Positions 1 through 11,204 of a stretch of 64,000 bases of DNA are shown piece after piece (within the stretch, counting starts at the first letter, position 1; each line of letters begins with the position of its first letter). The notes beneath the pieces were generated by a model. The model had not been told where the DNA came from. It did not search any database and saw only the letters and a program-made list of their open reading frames with translations. The translations under genes and the position numbers were made by a program. This DNA comes from Limnephilus marmoratus (taxonomy: Eukaryota; Arthropoda; Insecta; Trichoptera; Limnephilidae). The DNA is taken from NCBI GenBank assembly GCA_917880885.1, contig OU862907.1, forward strand, positions 71,357,072-71,421,071, in the 5' to 3' direction.

Positions 1-2435
1 ATACTATAGAAAACAGATCAAGGAAGCTGCCAATGACAATAAACAAATCTGGAATATTGTCAAAGAGATTTGCTATACCAACAAAACTACCGCACCTATA
101 AATAAAATAACCATTGCAGACCAAACACTAGATACAACAAATCATCCAGAAAAAATCGCAAATCATTTCAATAAATTCTTCTCCACAGTCGGATCAGACT
201 TAGCAAATAATATTTTAAATAAAAACGGAATGTCAGAATTTAACCTTGCAAATAAAATATCGATCGATAATCTTAGCTATGATCCATTTAATCCCACTCC
301 TACCACAGAACAAGAAATCACTGAAATTATTTCATCACTCAAAAACACACATTCAACTGGAATCGACAATATATCCACTAAATTGATCAAACACCTCAAA
401 CCAATCATCACTAAGCCCCTTAAACATGTCATAAATCTAAGCTTTCAAACTGGCCTCTTCCCAAATTCTTTAAAACACTCAACAATTATTCCTATCTATA
501 AATCAGGGGACAGATCATCAGTGAATAGCTATAGACCAATATCCTTGCTGAGTCCGATATCAAAAATAATTGAAAAAGCGGTAAAACGAAGGCTGTACTA
601 ATTTCTTGAAGACAATGACATTTTGTCAGGAAATCAATATGGCTTCCGCAAAGGTCGTAGTGCCGCAGATGCAATTGCAAATTTCACAAAAGCAATCTCT
701 GATAACCTTGATAAAGGCCGCAAGCCCCTCGCTGTTTTCTTGGATCTAGCCAAAGCCTTTGATACTGTCTCTCACCGCATACTTTTGAAGAAACTCCTTC
801 AGATAGGAATAAAAGGTACTCCCCTCAAATGGTTTGAGAACTATCTAACAAATAGGTCGCAATCGTCTCTTGTAAATTCTGCTAAAGAATACAGAAGTAC
901 AAGTTTACACGTTATCACGTACGGTGTGCCTCAAGGCAGTATTAGGCCCACTTCTCTTTCTAATATATATTAACACTTTATGTAACTTGGAAATTGATGG
1001 AACTATAATATCTTTTGCCGATGATACGGTAATCATCTTTGAAGCTGAAAATTGGAACTCAACTATGGAAAAAGCAAATAAGGGCATAAATAAAGTAAAA
1101 CATTGGTTAGACGACAACCTTCTGACTCTTAATATTGACAAAACAAAATATTTACTTTTCTCCATACGTAAAGTCACTCCTCCTCAAAACTGTCCTAATC
1201 TTATCATTCACTCATGCGCACAGAACCATATTACCCCTACGCCTCCCCACAATAATTGCTCATGTACCAACCTAAAAAAATCTGACCAAATTAAATATCT
1301 GGGGATTGTTATAGATGATCAACTGCGTTGGGAGGACCATGTCAATTTCACAACAAAAAGACTCCGCAAATTGTGCTATATATTTCTCTCTCTCAGATCA
1401 ATCCTGAACCTTCAAACAATGAGATGCATATATTTTGCACTATTCCAATCAATAGCCACATACGGTATCGTGGGATGGGGAGGCTGTGCAGCGTCAATTA
1501 TATATCCCATGATCTTAATTCAAAAGCTGCTACTAAGGATTATATTAAAATGTCACCCATCTCACCCATCAGAGCCACTTTTTAAAAAATTCGCAATCCT
1601 AGACATTAGACAATTATACGTTAAGACAATTCTCATACACATAAGGAAAAATGATTTAACACTCAAAACTCAACAAAATATTTACACCCGCTATTCATCA
1701 CACCAAAAATGCAAAATTCCTCAAACAAAAACAGCTTTCGCCCAACGACAGTACTCTTACATCGCGCCTAAAATGTTCAACTTACTGAGTATTGATATTA
1801 AGACATCGAAAACTGATGATCTTTATGCCATTAATATACAGAACTGGTTATTTACTCAGGGAAGGAAATATTATAAAGAATGCCTTACATCTTAAAAACT
1901 GTTTTTATCTTTTCATATTTCTCGAGTAAAAAATCTTATCTCTAAATTAATTTTCAACAAAAACTTTATACTACGCTGATGTTTTTTTTAAAATATTTTT
2001 TGACATTGTTCGTCCATTTCATATGCTGCCTAGGAATACTTGCTGTTGTTTTTGGGGTCTAAGACTATCATTGTTCATCTGTATAGATGATTTACATATT
2101 TATTCTTATTTTTTATTTCTATTATCCTTTAAATATTATTATTTGTTACTTTTATTTTTATTTTTTATTCTATTTTGTTTTTATTTATACAAGATTCACC
2201 TAGTTTAACTCCTTTCCTGTATGTGATCATGTACCTAATACTAGTATGAATATTTTCCTTAATATGTATGCTATATGTTGGTACTTTCATCTACATATAT
2301 ATATGGATGATTATTAATATTATATACTTAATATAACATCTTATGAATCTCGACTTCCATAATACGGGCATTTGCCTAGCTTGGTAGTCGAAATACCATG
2401 TAAAACAATCCTGTAATAAACAAAATGAATAAAGA

Positions 2436-2464
<29 letters not shown>
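1..2464 (+). mobile_element. CR1/Jockey-like LINE, 3' part
   Basis: Non-LTR retrotransposon running in from the left edge of the window. It contains reverse transcriptase ORF2 (2-1895), then a 3' UTR of about 570 bases with two AATAAA signals (2415-2420 and 2428-2433) and a poly(A) tail at 2441-2464. Its protein resembles the ORF2 of the LINE at 46.7-52.6 kb; both share the GWGGCA stretch and the FLDLAKAFDT block, so the two are related families. No right-hand target duplication could be matched because the 5' end is outside the window. Confidence 0.85.
2..1895 (+). pseudogene. LINE ORF2 reverse transcriptase, broken
   Basis: C-terminal two thirds of an endonuclease-reverse transcriptase polyprotein that copies its own RNA into the genome by target-primed reverse transcription. 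The frame is open from base 2 and shows YRPISLLSPISKIIEK, FLDLAKAFDT (palm, motif A), GVPQGS (motif B) and FADDTVIIF (motif C with the catalytic Asp pair near base 1020), followed by the thumb block KYLGIVIDDQLRW. There are two lesions. A TAA stop at 599-601 interrupts RRLY/FLEDN. A small deletion near 940 shifts the frame inside GVPQGS/LGPLLF, so the reading continues from about 924 in another frame to the stop at 1893-1895. The endonuclease domain would lie left of the window. The copy is dead. Confidence 0.85.
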
Positions 2465-2466
<2 letters not shown>

Positions 2467-2567
2467 TAAAAAAATGATTATTCCTTTTTCTAAGAATTAC
2501 AGACAAAAATAATAACAACCACGATGAGTAAAATAATAATATTTATATCGTAATTGCTGTACTGGTA

Positions 2568-2965
2568 GCGTATTTCCAAAACATACACCGGTTCAGACGC
2601 GGGAGTGACAATTTACATTTTCAATACCAAAATGTAAATACCTACTTAGAAATGAAATGATTTATTTCCATAATACACATTGGAAAGATTATTATATCTT
2701 TATTTTAGAACAAATTTTGTTTTTGCAAAGTTATAAAAATAACCAATTTAGAGGTGTATTTACTTTACATGGGAATAATATCAACATTAAAACATTTAGA
2801 AATAAAATTATTCATTTCTAATTCACACATTGAAAAGATTATTTTCGCCAGATTTTAAAACCATTTTTGTTTTTGCAAAGTAATAAAAAATAACCAATAT
2901 AGAGGTGTTTTTAAAATATAAATTGTCGCTACCGCGACTGAACCGGTATAAGTTTACAAAAGTAC
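2568..2965. mobile_element. MITE (family B), copy 1
   Basis: About 400 bases bounded by imperfect inverted repeats. The left arm contains ACCGGTTCAGACGCGGGAG and the right arm, read on the other strand, contains ACCGGTTCAGTCGCGGTAG. Inside is an approximate tandem dimer, each half carrying TTTAGAAATRAAAT, TTTTGTTTTTGCAAAG and TAGAGGTGT. A second, cleaner copy lies at 54885-55269. No coding capacity. The ends are approximate and no target duplication was recognised for this copy. Confidence 0.65.
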
Positions 2966-3261
2966 AAGTCGCTGTTAACGACCGCACGCGACGCTCTTCG
3001 ATGAGAAATAAATAAATCACGTGTCGTAACATGTCCATTCGGGGGCGTTCCTTCTGCGGCTGGCCCCAACAGAGAATTCGCAGACGAAAAATAATAATAC
3101 GGCTGGCTGTTCGGCCCAAATTTAAGGAGTGGGGGGTCCCGGCAGAAGGAAAATAATAATACGGCTGGTGATTTGTTCCAATTCGCAGGCGGTTGTGACT
3201 CCTCACCATACAATTTGCAGCCATTTCTACATTTAGTGACTAGAAATTGGATGGTGAGGAG

Positions 3262-4373
3262 GGCGCTATATCGCCTCAGGAGCGGTTACGGCGTAAGATG
3301 TGCATTGTCTATGGTTGATGTGCGCATAAAGGGGTGTTCAGACATCTAATATAACCGCTAGCAGGTATCTGTTGAACCGCGAGCGCTTATGTTTCGTGCC
3401 GTTCACACAGCGCAGATAAAATATTTCTTCCTATGGTAGGAGAGGGGGTCAGTTGAATTAGCGAGCGGCCACGGAGTGCGCATTTTTTGTACTGAATCTA
3501 TGAATTTGACATCTGTCACCCACCGGTCTTGTCAGCTCCGTAATTAAAATGACCCCCTCTCCTGTTTTCGTCGGAGTGGGGGGCGCTTAACTGTTGGCAT
3601 ATCGCCTCAGGAGCGGTTACGGCGCAAGATGTGCATTGTCTATGGTTGATGTGCGCATAAAGCGCTCAGGTGTGAACGGTGTGAAGGGATTGTATGGAGA
3701 GCGATATGTGGCGTGCTATGATCTTTTATATTTATATGCTCAATGTGAACGAGCTCTAAAGCGCTCAGGTGTGAACGGTCTGAAGGGATTGTATGGAGAG
3801 CGATATATGGCGTGCTATGATCTTTTATATTTATATGCTCAATGTGAACGAGCTCTTAAGCGAAAATAAACAGCGCGCGGTCCTATTTAACGTCCTCGTT
3901 ACTTCAACTGACAGTTAAAATTTAACTTTAGGACACGATTTAAGGGGTGTTCAGACATCTAATATAACCGCTAGCAGGTATCTGTTGAACCGCGAGCGCT
4001 TATGTTTCGTGGCGTTCACACGGCGCAGATAAAATATTTCTTCCTATGGTAGGAGAAGGGGTCAGTTGAATTAGCGAGCGGCCACAGAGGGCGCATTTTT
4101 TGTACTGAATCTATGGAGTTGACATCTGTCACCCACCGTTCTTGGCAGCTCCGTAATTAAAATGACCCCCTCTCCTGTTTTCGTCGGAGTGGGGGGCGCT
4201 TAACTGTTGGCATATCGCCTCAGGAGCGGTTACGGCGTAAGATGTGCATTGTCTATGGTTGATGTGCGCATAAAGCGCTCAGGTGTGAACGGTCTGAAGG
4301 GATTGCATGGAGAGCGATATGCGGCGTGCTATGATCTTTTATATTTATATGCTCAATGTGAACGAGCTCTTAG
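3262..4373. repeat. Modular tandem repeat
   Basis: A mosaic of three modules. Module 1 (starts ATATCGCCTCAGGAGCGG) occurs at about 3267, 3598 and 4211. Module 2 (starts GGGGTGTTCAGACATC) occurs at 3331 and 3944, with a stem-like pair of GACCCCCTCTCC/GGAGAGGGGGTC inside. Module 3 (about 99 bases, starts GCGCTCAGGTGTGAACGG) occurs twice in tandem at 3662 and 3761 and once near 4275. Modules 2 and 1 together form a unit repeated at an interval of 613 bases. The open frames here are read through repeat DNA and look non-genic. Probably a MITE-derived array. Confidence 0.7.
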
Positions 4374-4439
4374 CTTTCTGTTGAAACAGATGGCCCTTAG
4401 TGTTGCCATTTAAAATCTTCCACCCCTCAAAAACTTGAT

Positions 4440-5540
4440 GTTGTAAAGGAACTGTTATGTAACAAGACTTTATGAATATTTTCTTCATTTGTTCATTGTC
4501 TGTGGAAATGTCATTTTGTATCTTGTGACGTTTCTGTCTGCTTTTCTGAAGTAATATTGTAAAAACTGCTTAATATTTGTGTTAATTTATGTAATTTTCG
4601 GTTATTTCAATAACAGTAACATATTTTTCACGAAACGTTCACATTCTTGCAATTCTGTTTTTCTCTTTACGTTTTTTCAATGTATTAGTTTTGACCGCCT
4701 CGCTTCGCCTTGTACGTAAGACGTTTATGTTGTATTGAATAATTAAGGCCCAAGCTCTTTAATTAATCCATTTATTATAAGAATGCGATACATTTTAAAA
4801 CTTTTGCGATACAATATTATATTGAGCTACCCAAAATCGGCCAGGTCAACAAGCGACAGACTAGAGTTTTAACACAGGTGGACAATGTAGCGCTGTCCGA
4901 AATATTGGCTAAAGAAAGAGGTAGCGCAACACGGCATACCGCCCCAGAAATAAATCGTGATATCACTTTTGGTCGTTAAAATCTCAACTCATTTCCGAGA
5001 GTACGTGAGTTTGTACATTGTAGATTTACTACCGCTGTAACAAATGCTGACCAAGAGGTTAGTAAATTTATTAAATCCTTACCCTGCGCGGAAAACTTTA
5101 ACATATTTCTATTAGTCAATTCCATTATTACATCATATTTTATGTCTTGCATTTACTCATTGTCTATAATAGACATAACCAAGCTTAATATACTTTTAAC
5201 CCTGATATACAATAGCCAATAATAGATATTTTTTTATATACCAGATCTCTTTTTTTAGCAATCAACTTTTATAATTAGTTTTAAACAGGTTGCGAATGGG
5301 ATGCTTTGTAGTTTTTACAAGCAGAGTGGGAATTGAGGACGAAAAGATTTTTCCTTGTAGCATTCTTTACTTTTCAATGCGATAAATGTATAACTTGGCC
5401 ATCTTACTGATAAAAATTGTGCTTGTCTGTTCTTCACCTTAACATACTTTGGAAATTTAGTTTTTTTTTTTTGTATAAATACCGCACTTGTATATGCCAA
5501 AATTAGATGCAAGATTTCAAAAAAATCATCTGTGATTCTG
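4440..5540. other. Unassigned AT-rich spacer
   Basis: No gene, RNA or clear repeat was recognised. One modest open stretch ending at the TAA near 4979 (about 4831-4979, + strand, reading LPKIGQVNKRQ onward) might be a remnant of a coding sequence, but it has no start, no recognisable domain and no neighbours that explain it. Confidence 0.4.
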
Positions 5541-5547
5541 CATTGTG

Positions 5548-5563
5548 GTCCAGATCACCTCCA
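5548..5563 (+). promoter_or_regulatory. Conserved block upstream of gene A
   Basis: GTCCAGATCACCTCCA lies about 140 bases before the gene A start codon. The same 16 bases occur in the same sense about 157 bases before the gene B start codon (33635-33620). Most of the surrounding upstream DNA no longer aligns by eye, apart from the last 25 bases before the ATG. Preservation suggests a promoter element or a transcribed leader, but two copies of one duplication could share it by descent alone. Confidence 0.35.
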
Positions 5564-5702
5564 TGACATAAGATATTTAATTCTAAATGTAAGAAATTAC
5601 TTAAAACTCTTAAATAATCACTCTAAAATTGGATTATTTATTTTTAGCTGGAACCAGTTACCATAATTATAACATTTAATCGGAACGCTATCACAGTAGG
5701 CC

Positions 5703-5847
5703 ATGGATCTTCCCAACCCAGATAGTGTTTCCATCAAGGTGGAACCAGGCTCCCAGGAAGAAAGCGCACGTGAAATGCCCTATACAGATATAGATATCTA
5801 TCTCCCGGATGTGAAGAAGGAATGTTTGCAGTCTGCGGAGACAATCA
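5703..5847 (+). CDS. Zinc-finger gene A, exon 1
   Basis: First coding exon of a zinc-finger transcription factor gene, starting at ATG in the context GGCCATGGATCTTCC, which is the same in gene B. It encodes MDLPNPDSVSIKVEPGSQEE and then an acidic stretch ending MPYTDIDIYLPDVKKECLQ. IKVEP and VKKE fit the SUMO acceptor pattern (hydrophobic-K-x-E); IKxEP is also the synergy-control motif of repressing zinc-finger proteins, so a repression or scaffold role is inferred. The donor is CA/GTAAGT at 5848, leaving phase 1, which matches the acceptor of exon 2. The homologous exon in gene B (33463-33310) supports the start, the frame and the donor. Confidence 0.8.
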
Positions 5848-6255
5848 GTAAGTTGCATGTTGATTTCAAATGTTAAGAATTCTTGTCCGTTTTGAAATAC
5901 TTTCTTTAATTTATTGAACATATGTTGGTTTGCTCACGCCGTCCTCTTTTGTCGTTCGCTTGTTATTTTGGTATTAAATTATTTTTTTTAAATTATGATG
6001 CTCATAAACATATCCCTCTCACGTTTAGACTTTGTCCTATATGGGAAATGATATAAGTAACATGAAGTAGATATTATTTTCGATTAAATATACATAACTG
6101 AAGCAAGTAAACATATTTGAATTGACAATAAATATATAAATTGTTTTGAAAATCTTCTAGATTAAATGATGTTTTCTCCCTAAAAAGCATCCACATAGTT
6201 GTTCCTCTAGGAGTCCGGAGTATTAATGTTTATATTGTGTTTTTTTTTACTCCAG

Positions 6256-6408
6256 GCAGTTTAAGTTTGGAGACTGTTACCATCAAGACAGAACCAGGAC
6301 CTCCAGTAGAAGTCAGAGGGGGGATTCCTTGTATGGATATTGACATAGATCTCATGGATGTTAAAAAAGAATGCTTAGAGCGCTCTAAACGACTGACGCA
6401 GGTTGCAG
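6256..6408 (+). CDS. Zinc-finger gene A, exon 2
   Basis: Second coding exon (153 bases, phase 1 in and out), acceptor TCCAG/GC and donor GCAG/GTAAAA. It encodes SLSLETVTIKTEPGPPVE, then GIPCMDIDIDLMDVKKECLE. The order IKxEPG, acidic block, DVKKECL repeats that of exon 1, so this looks like an internal exon duplication. The gene B counterpart (32267-32115) is exactly the same length and uses the same splice points. The IKTEP and VKKE sites again fit SUMO attachment. It is followed by an intron of about 4.8 kb that holds a LINE. Confidence 0.8.
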
Positions 6409-6921
6409 GTAAAATTGATTTTAAATTTGTTAAAGTTAACAAATCGTTTTCTCCTAATTTATGGAGTTAAAAATATAAACTATGGAGTTTTTCATAAGTA
6501 ACCAAATATTTTGTTCTACAAAAAGTTTCAAAAATCAATATCTAGATTGTGTTTTTCACACAAAAACTAAGTGTATCACATTAAAAAAGTGGATCGTTTT
6601 CCAATTTTAAAATAATCACAGTGAGAACAGATATACTATAACAGTGAGTTTAAAAACAAAATCTTGAAATTAGCATGACAAGTGAGTAATATTTGAATTT
6701 TTGAATTTGAATATTTGAATTTGAATTCGAAGTCTGAAGACAAGTGTCATTTGAAGCCATAGACAAAAAGTTAATCAAAAATAAATTAATACTTTACTCT
6801 AGTCGACAATAGATGGCGGTAAATACACCAATTTAAAGAAATACTACCTACCGATATTCATTAACAGATGGCAGTGGATATATAAAATTATTTATTTATT
6901 AAAGTTATTTGAATTTGAAAA

Positions 6922-8187
6922 ATGGAAAAGGGAAATAAAACACCCAGAGTAAAAAATTCGGACCCGTTCACGAAATCTTTTATGACCCCAAGATCCCCAA
7001 CTGAACAAGAGGACGATAATTTATCGTCTGATTCGGAAAATAATATAAATGATGACGAAGAAAAGTCTATATTGATAGAGACAAATCAAGTGAGTAACGC
7101 ACTTACTAACTCGAGAATCATAATTAATTCCATGAAGACAACCCTCTCAGAAAGTAAAGGAAAAATTTCCATGGGCCAAAAAGAAAAAATTAATGAAGGA
7201 ATGGATAATTTATTTAACATTCTAGCTCATTTAGTGGCAGAAAATAATGAAATGAAGGGCGAATTAAAAATTCTCCGACCACTCACAAAAATAGTTACCC
7301 ATAATTTTAATAAAATGAAAAAAATAATGCAGGAAAATAAATCGCTTTTCAATAATATGAACACAAAAAATGAAGAAATTAAAAAAGACATAAGAAAAAT
7401 AATAGTACCTGAAACTTATGCGGAAAAGGTAAAAAAACATGAGCCGATTGTAATCATAAAACCAAAAAAGAAAAATCAAGAAAATATTGAAACAAAAAAC
7501 GAAATTAAAGGAAATATTGATCCAGTAAACTTTGGAGTAACTGGAATGAGAAATTTTAAGGATGGAGGGGTAATAATGGAATTCAAAAATTCCACCGATA
7601 TAAAAAAAATTCAGGATGAGGTGACTGGACTGATAGGAGACAAATATGATGTGAAAATCCCACAAGAAAAAAAACCATCTGTTAAAATTATTGGCTTAAC
7701 TGAAAAATATTCTTTTGAAGAGATAGAAATAAAAATAAAACGACAAAATGAATTTATTTTTGAAGAAAACGCCAAAATAAAAGTAACATTTGTAAATGAA
7801 ACAAAAAATATAAGAAATCAAACCAGCTACACCGTTTATGCTGATGTTGATGGAAAGACATACAACAAGATGTTAAAGGAACAAAAAATAAATATCGGAT
7901 GGGACCGATGCAGGGTCTTTGACAATTTAAATATCATGAGATGTTTTAAATGTAATGGTTTTAATCATAAGGCTGTAGATTGCAGAAACCTAAAATCTTG
8001 CCCAAAATGCGCCAAACATCACGATTTAAAAGAGTGCACCGATGAAAATGTTCAGTGTGTAAATTGTATTATGACAAATAACAGATTAGGTTTAAAAATA
8101 AATAGTAGTCACTCAGCCATGAGCAGAGAATGCCCGATTTATAAACGAAAATTGGAAGCGAAAATGAGCAGGATCTCTTTTTTATAA
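6922..8187 (+). CDS. LINE ORF1 (gag-like, CCHC)
   Basis: Gag-like nucleic-acid-binding protein of 421 residues. A charged, Asp/Glu/Lys-rich N-terminal half has coiled-coil character (about residues 60-170). A middle region (about 190-320) is compatible with the RNA-recognition-like fold of LINE gag proteins. At the C-terminus are CCHC knuckles: CFKCNGFNHKAVDC, CPKCAKHHDLKEC and a third with CVNC. It should coat the LINE RNA. The frame is intact. It ends in the codons TCT TTT TTA TAA, where TTTTTTA is a -1 slippery heptamer directly before the stop, and ORF2 lies in the -1 frame, so part of the product may be made as a fusion. Confidence 0.8.
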   Translation: MEKGNKTPRVKNSDPFTKSFMTPRSPTEQEDDNLSSDSENNINDDEEKSILIETNQVSNALTNSRIIINSMKTTLSESKGKISMGQKEKINEGMDNLFNILAHLVAENNEMKGELKILRPLTKIVTHNFNKMKKIMQENKSLFNNMNTKNEEIKKDIRKIIVPETYAEKVKKHEPIVIIKPKKKNQENIETKNEIKGNIDPVNFGVTGMRNFKDGGVIMEFKNSTDIKKIQDEVTGLIGDKYDVKIPQEKKPSVKIIGLTEKYSFEEIEIKIKRQNEFIFEENAKIKVTFVNETKNIRNQTSYTVYADVDGKTYNKMLKEQKINIGWDRCRVFDNLNIMRCFKCNGFNHKAVDCRNLKSCPKCAKHHDLKECTDENVQCVNCIMTNNRLGLKINSSHSAMSRECPIYKRKLEAKMSRISFL

Positions 8188-10946
8188 AAAAAGTTTACGA
8201 GAAAAATGAAATAATATACCTAAATGTACAAAGCATCATTGCACATTACGAAGAGGTCCAAATACTTTTAGAAGAGAAGAAACCATTTATGCTAATGATG
8301 AGCGAAACACATGTGACAGAAGATATTCAAGATAATGAAATAAAATTTGAAAATTATAATACCATCCGTTGTAACTCACATAGTCGACACACAGGAGGAG
8401 TGATGATTCTCTTAAGTAAGAAATACCCGTATGAAGTAATATCAAATCAGCAAATTGAAAAACTGTGTTGGATCTTAGCCATCACCATTAAAACAGGAAA
8501 CAAGAAAGGTACATATACTGTTATTTATAGATCGCCAAACACAAGTAAGTGCGACTTTTTAACATATTTTCAAAAATGGTGTATGGAAAATTTACAAGAC
8601 GAAAATGTAAACATTATAGCTGGAGATTTTAATATAAATGTCAAAGCAAAGGCAGACATATACACAAAAAAATTGAAATATATTATTCAAGCTGCAGGGA
8701 TGAAACAACTGGTTAAATATTTTACACGAATTACCAAAACCTCGAAAACAGTGATTGATCTTGTAATCTCAAATAAATTCAACTTAAATATTAATATACT
8801 AGATAATCCTAAAATTACCGACCATAACATCATTCAGATTCTATTAAATGACAGAGAAAAATACAACTCCAGCAAAGAAACAAAAGTAATAACTTTTAAA
8901 AATTACAAAAAATATGATAAAGAAATTTTCATTCAGACCTTGGAGGCTATTAATTGGAATGAAATAAATCAAATGGAATATAACAAAAAAGCGGACCAGA
9001 TGATATTAAACTTAAAAAAATCTATTGATGAAGTAGTCCCAGAACAGAAGATACATAAAATAAATAATAATAAGTGGTACACAAAAGAACTACGCAAAAT
9101 GCAGCACGATAGAGATACATTTTACAAAAGAGCACGCCTTACTAATAATACTATGGATTGGGATAACTACAAAAAAGCGAGAAACGAATACTCCAAAGAC
9201 ATAAAAAGAACGCATAATGAGTACATAAAAAATAAAATTAACTCAGAAGAAGGGGATCCCAAAAAAATTTGGAAAAGCATAAAAGAATTAGTACATGGCG
9301 AAAACAAAGACGACATAAAAATTGTAAACTTCCCAAAAGAGATAAACGAAGAAAACATGGCTAATAGCTTTAATAAATATTTTATTGAAAGCATCACTCA
9401 AATCAACAAATTAATACCCAACATTGTTGCTAACCCCATAAATGAAAATAACGACTCAAACAAAGAATTATTGGTCTTCAGAAGAATAAATGCAGAATAT
9501 TTATTTAAAGTCTTAAATGAAATTAAATCAAAGAATAGTTCAGATGGATTAACTATTAGTATAATTAGGGATGCTTTTCCAGTAATTGGATCTACACTAT
9601 TAAATATTATTAATGAGACGATTGAAGAAGGAAAATTTCCACAATCATGGAAACAATCTACCATTATACCGGTTCCGAAGGTTAAAAATACCAGAAAATG
9701 TGAAGAATTTCGACCAATCAACACCTTACCAAAATATGAGCAGATTCTTGAAGTGATAATAAAAGAACAAATTTTACAATACCTAGATAAACACGATATT
9801 CTATGCCAAGAGCAATCAGGATTCAGATCTAATAACTCGTGTGAAACAGCATTAAACGTAATTGTCGAAGAATGGAAGGAAGGAATGAATAGTAATAAAT
9901 TTATCTTAGCAATATTTTTAGACTTTCAAAGGGCATTCGAAACTATAGATCGAGAAATCTTAATAAGAAAACTTAAAGAAATTGGTTTCTCATCTATAGC
10001 CATTAAATTAATAGAAGAGTATTTGAAAGACAGAAAACAGGTAACAAAAATAAATAATCAATTCTCAAAACCAATGGAAAATAAATTAGGAGTACCGCAG
10101 GGATCGGTCCTTGGACCCCTATTGTTCATACTCTATATTAATGACATGTGAAAATATTTTCAAAATGCAAAGTACGACTTTTTGCCGATGATACACTTAT
10201 ATACTTAATTGGAGATAACTATGAAGAACTAATAAATATTTTAAATAATGAACTAGATGATGTATCAAGATGGCTAAAAATAAATAAGCTTAAATTAAAT
10301 ACAAAAAAAAACAAAATGTATGGTGATTGGATATAAGAAGACATCCAGTGAAAGCAAAATTAAAATTGATGGTGAAATTATTGAAAATGTTTCTGAAATG
10401 AAATACTTAGGAGTCATATTAGATTCCAAACTAAACTTCAATAGACATGCCGAATATACCCACAAGAAAATTGGCAAAAAGATATCTTTTTTGGGAAGGA
10501 TTCGGCCTAAAATTTCCAGAAAAACCGCCATCACCATTTACAATTCAATTATTGCTCCACACTTCAACTACTGTCCAAGTATCCTTTTCCTTTGTAATGA
10601 AAGAGAACAGAATAAATTTCAAATTCTCCAAAACAGAGCAATGCGAATAATACTCCGAAGAAATAGATTTTCAAAAATAATTAAAATGTTAAAGGAACTT
10701 AATTGGTTAACAGTGAAACAAATACTGACCTTGAACACGTTGATATTTATTCACAAAATATTAAACAACATGTTACCAAAATACTTCACAAATAAAATCG
10801 TATACAATAAGGACATTCACAGACATTACACAAGGACTTGCAAGGAAATAAGATTAAACAAAAAGGACAAAACGAATACGCAAAACAGTCTGCTGTACAA
10901 AGGAATTAAGTTGTATAACACACTACCAGAAACTCTTAAGTCCTAA
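8145..10946 (+). pseudogene. LINE ORF2 endonuclease-RT, frameshifted
   Basis: APE-type endonuclease followed by reverse transcriptase. The frame opens at 8145 inside ORF1 and has no ATG until 8289; that first Met lies beyond the YLNVQS motif that supplies the conserved Asn of the endonuclease, so translation probably enters by frameshifting or reinitiation. Visible motifs are LMMSETH, VIYRSPN, AGDFNIN and DLVIS with ITDHN (endonuclease), then FRPINTLP, FLDFQRAFETID, GVPQGSVLGPLLF, LFADDTLIY and MKYLGVILDSKLNF (RT and thumb). Two small indels break it, one near 10149 (stop TGA at 10149-10151, between INDM and the FADD block) and one near 10310. Apart from these it is almost complete, so the insertion is fairly young. 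Confidence 0.8.
8178..8184 (+). promoter_or_regulatory. Candidate -1 frameshift slippery site
   Basis: T TTT TTA sits in exact register with ORF1 (codons TTT, TTA) and the next codon is the ORF1 stop TAA. Slipping one base back reads TTT TTT ATA and enters ORF2 in frame. This is the canonical X-XXY-YYZ pattern. The downstream bases are A-rich and show no obvious hairpin or pseudoknot, so stimulation is not evident. Confidence 0.5.
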
Positions 10947-11204
10947 CCAATTGAAAAGTTCAAGATGGATTGTAGGAGCTACATAAAACAAAAACAAAAA
11001 ATTTTGTGATTTCAAAAAATTTTGTGAATTTAAAATATTATAATTAAAAAAAAAAAAAAAACTGCAATATGAAATATTATAATCAATTAGAAATTTGTAA
11101 ACTTAAATGTACAAATTACTAAAATAAAATTCAAATAAAAAAAAAAAATTTTGCTGAAGCTATTTTACTTACATTTTTGAAGCTTTGTCTTTAATCTTTT
11201 TCAG

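Larger units (their letters stand above)
6680..11149 (+). mobile_element. Two-ORF Jockey-like LINE in intron 2 of gene A
   Basis: Non-LTR retrotransposon inserted in the sense direction within intron 2 of gene A. It has a gag-like ORF1 with zinc knuckles (6922-8187) and an ORF2 with endonuclease and reverse transcriptase (8145-10946), then an AT-rich 3' UTR with A-runs at about 11047-11060 and 11138-11149. The coding strand is strikingly A-rich. No RNase H domain is visible after the RT, which favours a Jockey/R1-type layout over the I clade. The 5' end is estimated and no target duplication was found. The matching intron of gene B lacks the element, so insertion came after the gene duplication. 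Confidence 0.8.

Noticed and set aside
2023..2208. 61-codon Leu/Phe-rich open frame
   Set aside because: Lies in the AT-rich 3' UTR of the first LINE.
3594..3869. 91-codon frame with internal repeat as a repeat protein
   Set aside because: The repetition follows the DNA module boundaries of a noncoding tandem array, and the frame is not kept in the other module copies.
7264..7665. 133-codon open frame on the - strand
   Set aside because: It is the antisense shadow of the A-rich LINE ORF1; its Phe/Tyr/Ile-rich product reflects composition only.
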